Part shown: positions 1 to 11,845 of the stretch, piece after piece
Numbering within the stretch: the stretch's first letter is position 1
Layout of the letters: every line of letters starts with the position of its first letter
Assembly (NCBI RefSeq): GCF_030704535.1
Contig: NC_081822.1
Coordinates: forward strand, 7,916,501 to 7,980,500
Direction: 5' to 3'
From: Vitis vinifera
Lineage: Eukaryota > Streptophyta > Magnoliopsida > Vitales > Vitaceae
DNA length: 64,000 nt
Made by a program: the position numbers and the translations under genes
The notes under the pieces: generated by a model
What the model was told of the DNA's origin: nothing
Databases searched by the model: none
What the model saw: the letters and a program-made list of their open reading frames with translations, nothing else

Positions 1-3000
1 TTGTGGGCTCAGCCCAAATTTTGGGGTCATTATGTATAGCCCACACATTAACAAGCAGCATGGTGCCTGGTGGGATGCGAAACCCTCCTACAAAGCACTC
101 CTTTGAGGACTCGTGAGGGATTAGCAATGGACCTGCTGGGTACATACGCAGCGTCTCCTTAATAATGCTCCGAAGATAAGGAAGCTGGGCTAGATCCACT
201 TCCTCAATCAGACGATCATGTCCCAAATGGACGTCAATCTCTTGCTGCGCCTTCTTAAGCACTTCTGGACTGTTCAGCAAAAGCGACAGTGCCCATTCCA
301 TGGTCCCGGCTGAAGTATCTGTTCCTGCGGTTAACATAGACTAGGTGCAAAGACAAGTTATCAGATTCGGCTTTGTATTTCAAAGACTTGACGGGAGAAG
401 AGTTCAGCAAGGTTGAATAGTAGGGAATGTTGGGACGTCATTTGTTTTGAGTATATTTGGCTCTGTGCCAGTCAGGGGTATCACAAAGTGGCCTCCCCAG
501 GATTCAAACTTGGGTCCAAGCCTTAAGGCTTAGGACTACCATATGGGCTAGTAGCTTAGATGGTACCAGGAGGGCAACCAAAAAGACTAAGTCTTGAGTT
601 CGAATCCTAGGGACGTCAGTTCTAAGACTCTGCACTGTCCGGCTCCAACTGTGGTGCCCTTGACTGGCACAGTTCAGTGGTCTGGTCACCAAAGCAAAAA
701 GGGCCGACGTGATAAGGATATACAATTAAGTTGAGAAAGTCAAGGGAGAAAATCAAGGGATTTCCACGTTTGAATATCCGTAATTATACCATTTATTTGT
801 ATTATTAGATAGTTACTCAATTTGTTTTGTTTCCTATTTCTTTGTAATCAGTTTCCTATTTTCATGCTCATGCAATTTGTATATATGCTAACCACATCAA
901 TGAGAATTGCAATGCTATAATTCTTCAATTTCTCTCTTCCAAAAATCCTTTATGGTATCAGAGCAAAGGTTTGCTCTTTAATTTTTTTTTTTTTTTTCCC
1001 AGCCACGTTCTTCAATCTTCAGCAAGCCTTTCATCCTCCTCATTCCAATGACTACTGAGAATACTCAAATCATCATCCCTAATGCCCAGGAACCCACAAA
1101 ACCACTAACCATGATTACTATCCATAACTCCATTAAACTCACACCCACCAACTATCTTTCTTGGAAAACCCAAATGGAAGCCATTCTCATCGACTATGAT
1201 CTACAAAAATTCATTGATGGATCCTACCCTGCTCCTCCAACCACCATCACCACCAATAATGTTGTCTCTACTAACCCTACATACCAAACATGGCTACGTC
1301 AAGACAAACTATTATTTGGCGCCCTTGTCGGCACTCTCTCACCTACTTTAGTTCCTCTCATCACCCAATCAAAAACCTCTTATGAAGCCTGGCAAATATT
1401 GGCCAACACCTATGCTCGCCCATCTCGTGGCCATATCAAGCAACTCAAAGACCATCTTAAAAACATCACCAAAGGTTCTCAGTCCATTACAGACTACATG
1501 CAGTCCATTAAAACTCGGGCCGATGAACTTGCTGCTCTTGGTAAGCCTCTTGACCAAGAAGATCTGATTGAAAAAGTACTTGAAGGCCTTGATGAAAATT
1601 ATCAATCCATCATTGATGCTGTCAACGGTCGTGATTCCACCATCTCTTTTGATGAACTCCATGAAAAACTCATCAACAAAGAATTGTCTCTCCGCAATAA
1701 GATAAGCCCCTCACCCCAACCGGCATCTGCTCATGCCACCAATGTTCGCTCCACTCCATGGTTTGTCACCAATCGCACTCCTCGGCTCCCTGGGTCCACA
1801 TCCACACCCACTCAAGGTATCATAACAAATTCTCCCACCAACACCCGCGACAACCGTTCTCCTGCTCGTCCATTCCTTGGTCGCTGCCAATGGTGTAGTA
1901 CTCAAGGTCATGTAGTCTCCCGCTGTCCTCTTTTCCGACAACAATTTCCGTAGGTGCAACCACCTCCTCGTCCCGGTAATTCATCACAATTTCGACCCCC
2001 AGCTCCCTGGCAAGCTCAAGAAAATGTTGCAACCGCCATTCCCCCCAACACCACATGGCTACTTGATAGTGAAGCCTCACATCATGTCACCACTAGCCTA
2101 CACAATCTTGCTCTCCATAGTCCTTTTGATGACACAGATGAAATTATGATCGGCGATGGCTCTGGTCTCCCCATATCTCACACTGGTTCCACCTCTCTTA
2201 CCACTCCCTCTCACTCCTTTACTCTATCTAATGTTTTATGTGTTCCCACCATGAAACGTAATCTTATTTCTATTTCTCAATTTTGCAAGTCTAACAATAC
2301 TTCCATCAATCCTTTTGCAGGGTCGAACTAAGGATGGTGTGTATGAATGACCACTCTCCACTACCCAGTCACGTCCTTTAATTGCCTTTTCTAGTGTCAA
2401 GACCACTTTGTCCGAGTGGCATCATAGGCTAGGTCATCCTTCTTTGTCAATCTTCAAAAATATTATGTCTTCGTTTCATTTAGATGTCTCTCGTCCGTCC
2501 AATTTCAATTTTAATTGTAATTCGTGTCAATGCAATAAAAGTCATAAATTACCATTTTCTACTTCTACTCTCTCTACCTCTTCCCCTCTTGAAGTTATAT
2601 TTACTGATATATGGACATCACCAGTCTACTCTACTGATAACTTTAAATACTATGTCATCTTTGTCGACCATTTTACAAAATATATCTAGCTTTATCCCCT
2701 TAAACGCAAATCTGACACGTATGATGTCTTTGTGCGCTTTAAGGCCCTAGTCGAAAAATTCTTTAACCATCCAATTATAACTCTCTACTCTAACAATGGG
2801 AACGGGGTCTCACATCTTACTTCTCCACCTCACACTCTTGAACACAATGGGTACTCTGAACATCGTCATCATCACATTGTCGAAACGGGTCTTTCTCTAC
2901 TTACCCATGCATCCATGCCTCTATCATATTGGCCTTTTGCCTTTTCTACTGCTGCCTACCTCATCAATCGTCTTCCTACACCAACTCTAAATCACCTCTC

Positions 3001-6000
3001 ACCATATTTCAAACTCTTTGGCACATTCCCTAACTACTCCAAACTTCGAAGCTTTGGATGTCTCTGCTATCCTTGGCTTCGCCCATACACATCCCACAAA
3101 CTCGAGTCTCGTTCCTCCCCTTGCATCTTTTTCGGGTACTCTCCCACTCAAAGTGCCTATCTATGTCTTTACACATCCACTGCTCGTCTATACACTTCCC
3201 GTCATGTCCGCTTTGTTGAGTCAATCTTTCCCTTTGTCACTTCTCATACTTCTCTTCCTCGCGCCACTTCATCCACCATCTCTGAATGGTGCTCTATGAC
3301 TTTACTAGTCGTGGCCACACCATCCGTGAATGTTGGCTCTGCTCCTTCATCAAGTCTGCTCACTCCTACCGCCCCAAGCCAACATAATACCACCTGTGCC
3401 ACACCTACACTAGAGCCCAATAGCCATTCCAGTGCGCCCGTACCAGAAACCAAGTGCGACTGTGCCAATAACCCACCCCTCCCGCCTACTCAAAATGACC
3501 CTAATCAACCACCCGTCCTCTCACCCTCACTTCATGTCATAGTCACTTGCTTCAAACGCAACATCCATAAACCAATTCAAAAGCTTAACCTCACAGCCCA
3601 ACTCCAACAACCTACCCTTGAACCCACCATTGTTACCCAAGCCCTCAAGGACCCTAAGTGGCGACAAGCTATGTCTGCAGAGTTTGATGCTTTACTACGT
3701 AATGGGACATGGGACCTAGTGCCATCTCATCCCACTCAAAATTTGGTTGGTTGTAAGTGGATCTTTCGCACTAAATATTTACTTATTGGCTCCATAGACA
3801 GGTACAAAGCTCGATTGGTTGCTAAAGGCTTCCACCAACGCCTTGGCATTAACTACTCTGAAACCTTCAGTCCAGTCATCAAACCTACCACTGTCCCCCT
3901 TGTTCTCAGCCTTGCGGTCAGCCAGGGTTGGTCACTAAGACAACTTGATGTCAACAATGCCTTTCTTCAAGGCACTCTCACTGAGGATGTGTTTATGTCT
4001 CAACCACCGGGCTTCATTGATCGCGATCATCCTCATCATGTCTACAAGCTACGCAAGGCTATCTATGGCCTCAAACAAGCCCCACGTGCCTGGTATCATG
4101 AGTTGCGCCAATTTCTTCTCCAATTTGGCTTCATCAATTCCATTGTCGATACCTCCTTGTTCATCTTCAATAACCATGGCACCATTCTTTATCTTTTAGT
4201 CTATGTCGACGATATCATTATCACTGGGAATAATGTTAAAGCAGTGCAGACTTTCATTCAACAACTTTCTCAGCGCTTCTCTCTCAAGGACCTTGGCCCC
4301 CTGACATACTTCCTTGGAGTGGAAGTTACCTCCCACACCAATGGTCTTTTCCTCAGTCAACGCAAATACATTGCCGATCTACTTAACAGAACTCACATGA
4401 CTGAAGCCAAGCCTACTCCTACACCACTAGCAACTAGTCCGATTCTCACTTTACAATTAGGAACCCTACTATCTGACCCGACCGAGTATCAAACAGTGGT
4501 TGGTAGCCTTCAGTATCTCTCCCTCACTCGACCGGACATTGCCTATACGGTGAACAAACTCTCTTAGTTTATGCATCAACCGACAAGTGACCACTGGAAT
4601 GCAGTCAAGCGTCTGCTGCGGTATCTCTGTGGCACCTTAAACCACGGCATCACACTTCGTCGGACCTCCCCACTAGCCCTTCATGCCTTTTCTAACTCTG
4701 ATTGGGCAGGTAACAAAGATGATTTCACCTCCACCAGTGCATACATAATCTATTTGGGTCACAATCCTATTTCTTGGAGCTCTAAGAAACAGCGAACTGT
4801 GGCTCGCTCTTCCACCAAGGCTGAATACTGATCGATGGCCTCTACTGCTGCGAAAATTCGTTGGATTTGCTCTCTCCTTACCGAACTCGGTGTCACTCTT
4901 CCCCAACAATCAGTTATTTATTGTGATAATGTTGGTGCAACACATCTCTGTTCCAATCTGGTCTTTCACTCGCGCATGAAACATGTTGCCCTCGACTATC
5001 ACTTTATCCAAGAACAAGTTCAAAATGGTTTGCTACGAGTGTCACACATCTCTGCCTCTGATCAACTCGCCGATGCTCTTACCAAACCTCTTGCTCGTCC
5101 TCAGTTTGACTCACTCAAGGCCAAGATTGGACTTGCTCCACGGCCGTTCATCTTGCGGGGCCATGATAAGGATATACAATCAAGTTGAGAAAGTCAAGGG
5201 AGAAAATCAAGGGATTTCCACGTTTGAATATTTGTAGTTATACCATTTATTTGTATTATTAGATAGTTACTCAATTTGTTTTGTTTCCTATTTCTTTGTA
5301 ATCAGTTTCCTATTTTCGTGTTCATTCAATATGTATATATGCTAACCACATCAATGAGAATTGCAATGCTATAATTCTTCAATTTCTTTCTTCCAAAAAT
5401 CCTTTACGACGTTTATGTTGGGACGTCATTTGTTTTGAGTATATTTAGCTCTGTGCCAGTTAGGGGCATCACAAAGTGATCTCCCCAAGAGTCGAACTTG
5501 GGTCCAAGCTTTAAGGCTTAGGACGTTGCCCAGATGGTGCCAAGAGGGCAACGTTCTAAGCCTTAATGCTTGGACCTAAGTTCGAATCCTGGAAATGCCA
5601 CTCTTTGATGCCCCTGACTGGCACAGAGCCAAATATACTCAAAACAAATGACGTCCCAGGGAACTGGTTCCAGGATAATGTTTTCTCTAGTGTTTTAAAG
5701 TATATTAACTAATTAATTTTAAAAATGTATCCTAATATGCAAATTCAATCAGATGAAAATTTTATTTTAAATCTAGAAATTTTGGAGAAGGAAATTTGGA
5801 TCTTACTAGCATGAGGCCTCCGATGATCTCGTCTGTATAGTTCTCAGGCTCTGTCTCTTGCAGTGATAACAGAACTTCAATCATCGTCTTCGGCCTTCTT
5901 TCACACTTACTCCCCTTGATTCTGTGCTCTTCTATCAAATTCTGTATGAAGCTGTCTCTCATTTTTTGCAGCTCCATCAACCTCTTCTCTGTCCCTTTCA

Positions 6001-6682
6001 ACCCTAACCACCCCAAAATTGGCAAGAAATCTACCATATTCGTACCTGCCAACCGGAACGCCTTCGACACCATCTCTCGAAATTTCCTAGCCTCCTCCAC
6101 CTCCCCAACATTCTCACCGTAATACCGCTTTCCGCCGATCATCCTCATTATCACATTAAGCGTCAGCTCGAAGAACGCGGATTTCATCTCCACCACCTGA
6201 TTTTGATTCTTAACAAGCCGGCAAATCAGCGTTCGGACCTCATCGGAGCGAATGCCGGAAAGCATCTGAAGACGATTGGATGATAGAATCTCGAAAGAGG
6301 AGATTCGCCGGAGATTTCGCCAATGGTCGCCGTAGGGAGCTGTGCCGATGGCCGTATAGTTGTAACCTAGGTGTTTGCCGGCGATCAGGCGGGGGCGGTT
6401 GGCAAAAATGATGTCGTTCTTGGTGAAACATTCCTCAGCAGCTGAATGTGAGGAAACAATGAGCACAGGCCGGTAACCGAATCGCAAGAAGAGTATGGGG
6501 CCATGGCGGTCCGAAATTTTGGATAAGTTTCGGTGCAGCGGTTTCTTAAGGAGATAGAGATGGCCGATCAAGGGCAAAATGGGAAATGGGCTTGGTGGGA
6601 GATTGTGGAGCTTGTGAAGGAAGTGCCATGTGAAGACATACAAGGCTAAGAAAATTGGGATACAGAGGTACAGCATCTCCAT
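1..6682 (-). CDS. CYP81-family cytochrome P450, gene A (3' end outside window)
   Basis: Microsomal heme monooxygenase, probably acting on a specialised metabolite; the substrate cannot be read from sequence. Exon 1 is 5807-6682 (292 codons) and the visible part of exon 2 is 340-1. Exon 1 starts MEMLYLCIP, a membrane anchor, followed by the proline hinge [15 protein letters not shown] and the helix-C motif WRNLRR. Exon 2 carries the I-helix AGTDTS and the K-helix KETLR. The heme loop lies beyond the window edge. The single phase-0 intron is in the usual A-type P450 position. Both visible exons are open. The intron is about 5.47 kb against 0.43 kb in gene B, because a Copia element and two foldback repeats sit inside it. 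Family call is firm from close similarity to B and C; subfamily (81D/E/Q) is not decidable here. Confidence 0.85.
431..704. mobile_element. Foldback (MITE-like) repeat, copy 1, with tRNA-like boxes
   Basis: The left end TGGGACGTCATTTGTTTTGA matches the element at 5419-5658. The interior holds a tRNA A-box-like stretch (TAGCTTAGATGGT near 551) and a B-box-like GTTCGAATCC (near 598). The right arm is diverged, and the Copia element sits at its right edge. Gene B's intron lacks this repeat: the two introns match up to GAATAGTAGG and then part. The insertion is therefore younger than the A/B duplication. Superfamily is unknown. Confidence 0.6.
710..952 (+). repeat. 5' LTR of the Copia element
   Basis: 243 bp, starting TGATAAGGATAT and ending next to the primer-binding site. 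About 96% identical to the LTR at 5164-5406 and of identical length. Confidence 0.95.
5164..5406 (+). repeat. 3' LTR of the Copia element
   Basis: 243 bp, the partner of the LTR at 710-952. It is followed directly by the CGACG target duplication and then by the second foldback repeat. Confidence 0.95.
5419..5658. mobile_element. Foldback (MITE-like) repeat, copy 2, with long inverted ends
   Basis: 240 bp with nearly perfect terminal inverted repeats of about 42 bp: TGGGACGTCATTTG at the left end and CAAATGACGTCCCA at the right. The interior carries GCCCAGATGGTGCC and GTTCGAATCC, resembling RNA polymerase III A and B boxes. Before the Copia insertion it lay almost directly beside copy 1, so the two formed a tandem pair in the intron. 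Confidence 0.75.
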
Positions 6683-7361
6683 GGATGCCTAAATATCTAT
6701 TCTCAATCCTCGATGCCTACAGTACAGGTATAAAAGTATCAAGGTAATGAGGCGTCCAAAAAAATGACTTTATAAAGACACAGAGAAATTGGTAAAAAGG
6801 AAAGCAAAATGTCATGTGCCATGGCGGTTTCCATTACATAAAATTGGAGGGACAAGGAACTAAGTGGTTTCTCTTTCTCATCTTCTTCTCATCATATCAT
6901 GTGCCATGGGAGGTCAGTCAACACTTTGCTTTAATTTCCTCTGTTACTCGTACTTTTTTTCTTTTTTTTTTGTCAGAATTGTCCTACACCACCAAGCAAC
7001 TTTAGTCGGTTCGAGTAGTAATAAACAAACTGTTGCCCAACCATTTTGGGAAAAGTTGAATTGTGGCAACTCAGCCTTTTCTTTCAAATAGTGAAAATAG
7101 GCCCTGATCGACGGTGGGCGCGGGAGGAATGACAGATCAAGACTACTTCTTTAGCACTTAATTCCTTACCAACTACGACTTCCGAGTGAATCAGTGCTTA
7201 ATGGAAGCGGGAATCTCTGAGTGAATCAATGCTAAATGAAAGCGAGAACCTCTCTTTGATGCGCCCAATATTTTATGGGCGTTTAGATGGGCCTTTCACT
7301 GGTAGTCCAGCAAATTCCAAATGCTTCATCATTTCACAGGCACCAAAGAACCCAAAACGTG
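6683..7361. other. Spacer between P450 gene A and the P450 pseudogene
   Basis: It holds the upstream region of gene A and the downstream flank of the wrecked copy. Two stretches match the spacer between B and C: about 6965-7070 resembles 12640-12815, and about 7270-7360 resembles 12944-13228. This supports a block duplication. No clear TATA box was identified for gene A. Confidence 0.6.
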
Positions 7362-8685
7362 TCACCAAAGTTGAGAAAGGAGGCTCACCATGGATGGTCG
7401 TGGTCTACACTTAGCCACCAAGGACTGAGCTTGGGGAATGGTGAGTTCTGTTCCTTCGCTCATGTCCACCCTCATTGCCAATCCTTCCCTGGGGCAATCC
7501 CTCATCCCAGCCCCCGAAAGGCGAAAACATGAATCCATTTCTGTGTCCCTCGGGACCTTGGAATCTCTCTGGCTTAAAATTCGTGGGCTCTCTGCCCATG
7601 CATAACATAGGATCAGTTTGTATAGCTCACATGTTCACCAAAAGCATTGTGCCACTTGGGACTCTGAAGCCTCCCACAGTGCACTCATCGGATGACTCGT
7701 GGGGTACTAGCAGTGAGGCAGCTGGGTACATTCGGAGTGTCGCCTTAATGATGCCGTGCAGATAGGGAAGCTCTGCTATATCTAATTCATCAATCAGCCT
7801 GCTCCTTCCCAAGTGGGAGTCTATTTCAGCCTGGGCTTTCACAAAGGTTTCTGGATTGTTCAGCAAAAGTGACATTGCCCACTTCATTAGTTCATTGTCC
7901 CAGCTGACGTGTCCCTCCATGCTGAATTGTCCCGTATGTGCATTATTCTCTGCCCTCGAAGAATTCACATGTTAAAAGCCTTGCGTAGTTGGACAACTAC
8001 ACAGTCATCTGGTCACAATTTCTAAATAAGGGAATACTTGGAACGGCATTACATTACTTGTAGGACCATTCTGCGAGCTTGATTGGCTCGATCATTTTTA
8101 TACAAAGGGATTGTCAATTGCTTTCCATGTTAAAAACTTCAACCTGGTGTAAACTTTGGCCATCTCCTTCAACTGATTTATCCCTGTATCCTTTAAGTGA
8201 AATCATCCCTTTTATTATTATTATTATTATTTTATAAGTAACAGGAAGTGTACCTCTGAAGCTAGAATCATTAACAATTTTTCTGTTTGTATACAACGTA
8301 GGTCAAGAGAGATTACTTGCATCATGCCTGTGATGATGTGACCTGTGTAGCATTCAGGTTCAGTTTCTTGCATTGATACTAGGACGTCAAGCATAGCCTT
8401 GCATCCCCCTTACAAGAACTGCTCCTCATTCTGCTGTGCTCTTCAATCAAATTCTGCATGAATCCATCTCTTTTCCCTGCATTATCGCCAACTTGTTTTT
8501 TCCAGTCTATTTCATCGAGCGGTACAAAATCTCCAACATTTGTAGCCCCACTCAACTGAAAGGTCTTTGCCACTATCTTCCGGACTTTCTTGTATCCTCC
8601 GATTCTCTTACATTGTCACCTTGGTACCTCTTTCCTGGGATCATTCTCATCGTATTGTCAAGTGTCAACTCAAAAATCATCAGTT
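7362..8685 (-). pseudogene. Decayed CYP81 P450 copy, closest to gene C
   Basis: Reading right to left, about 8685-8310 matches the 3' part of gene C exon 1 (FQLSGATN, then [12 protein letters not shown]), and about 7940-7362 matches exon 2 ([20 protein letters not shown]). The first 500 bp or so of exon 1, with the anchor, hinge and helix C, are gone; homology stops abruptly near 8685. Exon 1 is further frameshifted. The start of exon 2 is scrambled, so AGTDTS is lost. About 65 bp just after the heme region are deleted relative to gene C, and the heme loop itself reads PFGGWDEG instead of [11 protein letters not shown]. The normal stop is also lost (CTTTGGTGA in place of CTTTAG). It cannot make a working P450. 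Confidence 0.88.
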
Positions 8686-9919
8686 TCTTACCTTCAGAGC
8701 AAATATTATTTTTGAACACCTTTGCAAACTTATATTTAAAGCAGCAATTTTATTGTTATCACCCAGAGCCACTTGATTTTATTTTTATTCTTTTAAATAG
8801 ATTGGAATCACTTCTTCAAAACGTAGTTCCAAATCAGATTAAAGAAACCATATTTTAAAAATGCAATTTCAACCTAATTTAGAAAAATAAAATAAAATCA
8901 TGTGACTCCTAGACATTAGTAAAATGACTGTTTTGAGTATAAGCTTGAGAAGGTGTTTAAAGATATATTTATTGTGTCGTAAAAGCTATTTTTGGTCCCA
9001 AACTCTTCCCTTGCATTGATCTATTGAAGGATTGTCAAGAATATTACTATTGGAGAGGCCTACTCTATGATTTGGATGTGACTTTGATGGAATGTGAATA
9101 TATCGTCCATCGCAACTAGTAGTCTTTCTTGATCGGATCAAGACTTGAAAGCTTGAATTCAAGTTTACCTCAATGTTTCTGGTTCCAAGATTTCCTTTTG
9201 CCTCGAGCTCATACAAACAATAAAACAACTGAAGAAAACGATAATGAGTATCGAGAGGTTCGATAGTGTTAGCGTTTTTACATGAAATGTTTTTATTGAA
9301 TTTTTTTTTTAAATGTTAAAAAAAATATATATGTATTAAATATTTCTCTTTAAAATACCATAAATATTTTTTTTTTTAATTATAAGTAATTTTTTAAAAT
9401 TTTAAAAATATTTTCTAGGTTTTATCAAATATTTAATTTTTCTTCAAAAACATTTTTTTATAAGTTGAAAGTAGTGGTTAAAAATCCTGTCAAACGTACA
9501 TCGATTCTGACCTTTTTGAGAGGAACATGTCCCATTATAAAAATTTTGCACCTCATACGCCCATCATAATATTTTTGCAGCTCCGAATTTAAATGTTGAT
9601 CCACAATGACATGCAAAACTAGTTGCTGTCATCGTCCTCACATTCATCCATATCCTATTAGGAATTATTTCAAAAGATATCAGTTGTAATCAATGTTTGG
9701 ATGGTAAAGAAATCAATGCAATGGCCTTTGTACCACTCCAGCTCTCATAAATAAGGAAAGCGACCTATATCTTATCTTATATACCATATCTCCAACAATA
9801 GTGTCACACATTCCAAGAAAACATTTAATGGAGAGTAGAGACATACAACACTCGCATCCCTGGGCCATTCTAGAAATGCCTAAGAAACTAGCCATGTGGG
9901 GGCTTGGGGCTTGATTGTT
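8686..9919. other. AT-rich spacer, no gene seen
   Basis: Spacer between the pseudogene and the 3' end of gene B. It contains poly-A/T runs (about 9300-9450) and the probable 3' flank of gene B. No convincing reading frame or element ends were recognised. Confidence 0.5.
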
Positions 9920-11845
9920 TCAGAGTTGGGAAAAGAGGTTGACCATGGTTGGACGAGGCCGACACTTCGCCAGTAAAGGCTGAGCCTTAGGCAGAGTGAG
10001 ACCACCCCCCTCAGTCATGTCCACCATCTGCTCATCAACCCTCTCCCAATCAAAGCACTGAATGAGAGAACCCAAGGCCAGCCCAACTATGCGGATGGCT
10101 AGGGCCTCCCCTGGACAACCTCGTCTCCCTGACCCAAAAGGAACAAACTTGAACCCATCTCGATCCCCTTCTACACCCTCGAATCTCTCTGGCCTGAATT
10201 CTGTGGGATCACCCCAAATTTTGTGGTCACTTTGTATAGCCCACAGATTAACAAGCAGCATGGTGCCTTGTGGGATGCGAAACCCTCCTACAGAGCACTC
10301 CTTTGACGACTCATGAGGGACTAGCAATGGGCCTGCCGGATACATACGCAGTGTCTCCTTAATGATGCTTCGGAGATAAGGAAGCTGGGCTAGGTCCAGT
10401 TCCTCAATCAGACGATCATGTCCCAAGCGGTCGTCAATCTCTTGATGTGCCTTCTTAAGGACTTTTGGATTGTTCAGCAAAAGCGACAATGCCCATTCCA
10501 TGGTCCCAGCCGAGGTATCTGTTCCTCCGGTCAACATAGACTGCGTGCAAAGACAAGTAATCAGATTAGGTTTTGTACTTCAAAGAATTGATGGGAGAAG
10601 AGTTCAGCAAAGTCGAATAGTAGGTAACAGAAAGAAGCAAGCAATATTCACTGGGCAATCCCATTTTCAGAACCTCTTTCCTTCAACAGGAAAGCAGACC
10701 AAATTATTTGAACATTGCACTGAAAGTCGCCAAGACTCAACAAATCCGACATTGGCACCCCTTAGGGTATTTGAATGTTTGTCCACAGAAATGGAAATTG
10801 TTTATTTTGAATTTTTTTCATGGTTCAGAAAGAATTTGACAAGTTATTGCTAATTATCGTATAAGATTGTATTTTGCAAATTTAATCAGATGAATTTTGC
10901 GAATTCAATCAGATGAATTTTTCATTTTAAATCTATAAATTTTGGAGAAGGAAATATGGATCTTACTAGCATGAGGCCTCTGATGATCTCGTCTGTATAG
11001 TACTCAGGCTCTGTCTCTTGCAGCGATAACAGAACTTCAATCATCGTCTTCTGCCTCCCTTCGCAGTTACTTCCCTTCCTTCTGTGCTCTTCTATCAAAT
11101 TCTGTATGAAGCTCTCTCGCCTTTTTTGCAACTTAATCAACCTCCTCTCTGTCCCTTTCAACCCTAGCCAGCCCAAAATTGGTAAGAAATCTACCATATT
11201 CGTCGCACCTGCTAACTGGAACGTCTCCGACACCATCTCTCGAAACATCCTAGCCTCCTCCACCTCCCCGATATTCTCACCATAATACCGCTTTCCGCCG
11301 ATCATCTTCATCATCACATTAAGTGTCATCTCGAAGAACGCAGATTTCATTTCCACCATCTGACTTTGATTCTTAAAAAGCCAGCGAACCAGAGATCGGA
11401 CTTCATCGGAGCGAATGCCGGAAAGCGTCTGAAGACGATTGGATGATAGAATCTCGAAAGAGGAAATTCGCCGGAGATTTCGCCAATGGTCGCCGTGGGG
11501 GGCCCAGCTCATGGATGTATAGTTGTAACCTAGGTGTTTGCCGGCGATCAGGCGAGGGCGGTTGGCAAAAACGACGTCGTTCTTGGTGAAACATTCCTCA
11601 GAGGCTGAAGGTGAGGAAACAAGGAGTACAGGCCGGGAACCGAATCGAAGGAAGAGTATGGGGCCGTGGCGGTCCGAAATTTTGGATAAGGTTCGGTGCA
11701 GCGGTTTCTTAAGGAGATAGAGATGGCCGATCAAGGGCAAAGTGGGGAAGGGACTTGGTGGGAGATTGCGGAACTTGTGAAGGAAGTGCGATGTGAAGAC
11801 ATACAAGACAAAGAAAAGTGGGATATAGAAGTACAGCATCTCCAT
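9920..11845 (-). CDS. CYP81-family cytochrome P450, gene B (intact)
   Basis: ER-bound heme monooxygenase. Two exons, 11845-10967 (293 codons) and 10540-9920, with a phase-0 intron of 426 bp (GTAAGA at the donor), give 499 residues, normal for CYP81. In order: N-terminal anchor, hinge LPPSPFPTLPLIGHL (about 30-45), WRNLRR, I-helix GGTDTS (about 298-303), KETLR (about 354-358), FRPERF (about 408), heme loop PFGSGRRGCPG with its Cys near 435, and the end NLFSQL. All catalytic motifs are present; the first I-helix residue is Gly where A and C have Ala. It is very close to gene A, with MEML starts and matching intron ends. Substrate is unknown; flavonoid, isoflavonoid or lignan oxidation is known in the family but only a guess here. 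Confidence 0.93.

Larger units (their letters stand above)
710..5406 (+). mobile_element. Ty1/Copia LTR retrotransposon, decayed, inside gene A intron
   Basis: A 4.7-kb fossil Copia element in the orientation opposite to the host gene. It has 243-bp LTRs at both ends and a 5-bp target duplication CGACG (705-709 and 5407-5411). A primer-binding site beginning TGGTATCAGAGC follows the 5' LTR and fits the initiator-Met tRNA; a short purine-rich tract precedes the 3' LTR. Parts follow Copia order: gag with a zinc knuckle (about 1.05-1.95 kb), protease (about 2.0-2.3 kb), integrase (about 2.4-3.3 kb), reverse transcriptase with YVDDI (about 3.6-4.6 kb), RNase H (about 4.6-5.2 kb). The coding part is broken in roughly half a dozen places, so it looks inactive. 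The LTRs differ at about 9 of 243 sites, suggesting roughly 1.5-3 million years under commonly used plant rates. Confidence 0.95.

Noticed and set aside
504-620. A true tRNA gene at the A/B-box-like stretch
   Set aside because: The arms do not pair into a convincing cloverleaf, and the stretch sits inside a foldback repeat.
504-725. 73-codon frame on the minus strand
   Set aside because: It lies across the foldback repeat and the LTR start and has no protein-like features.
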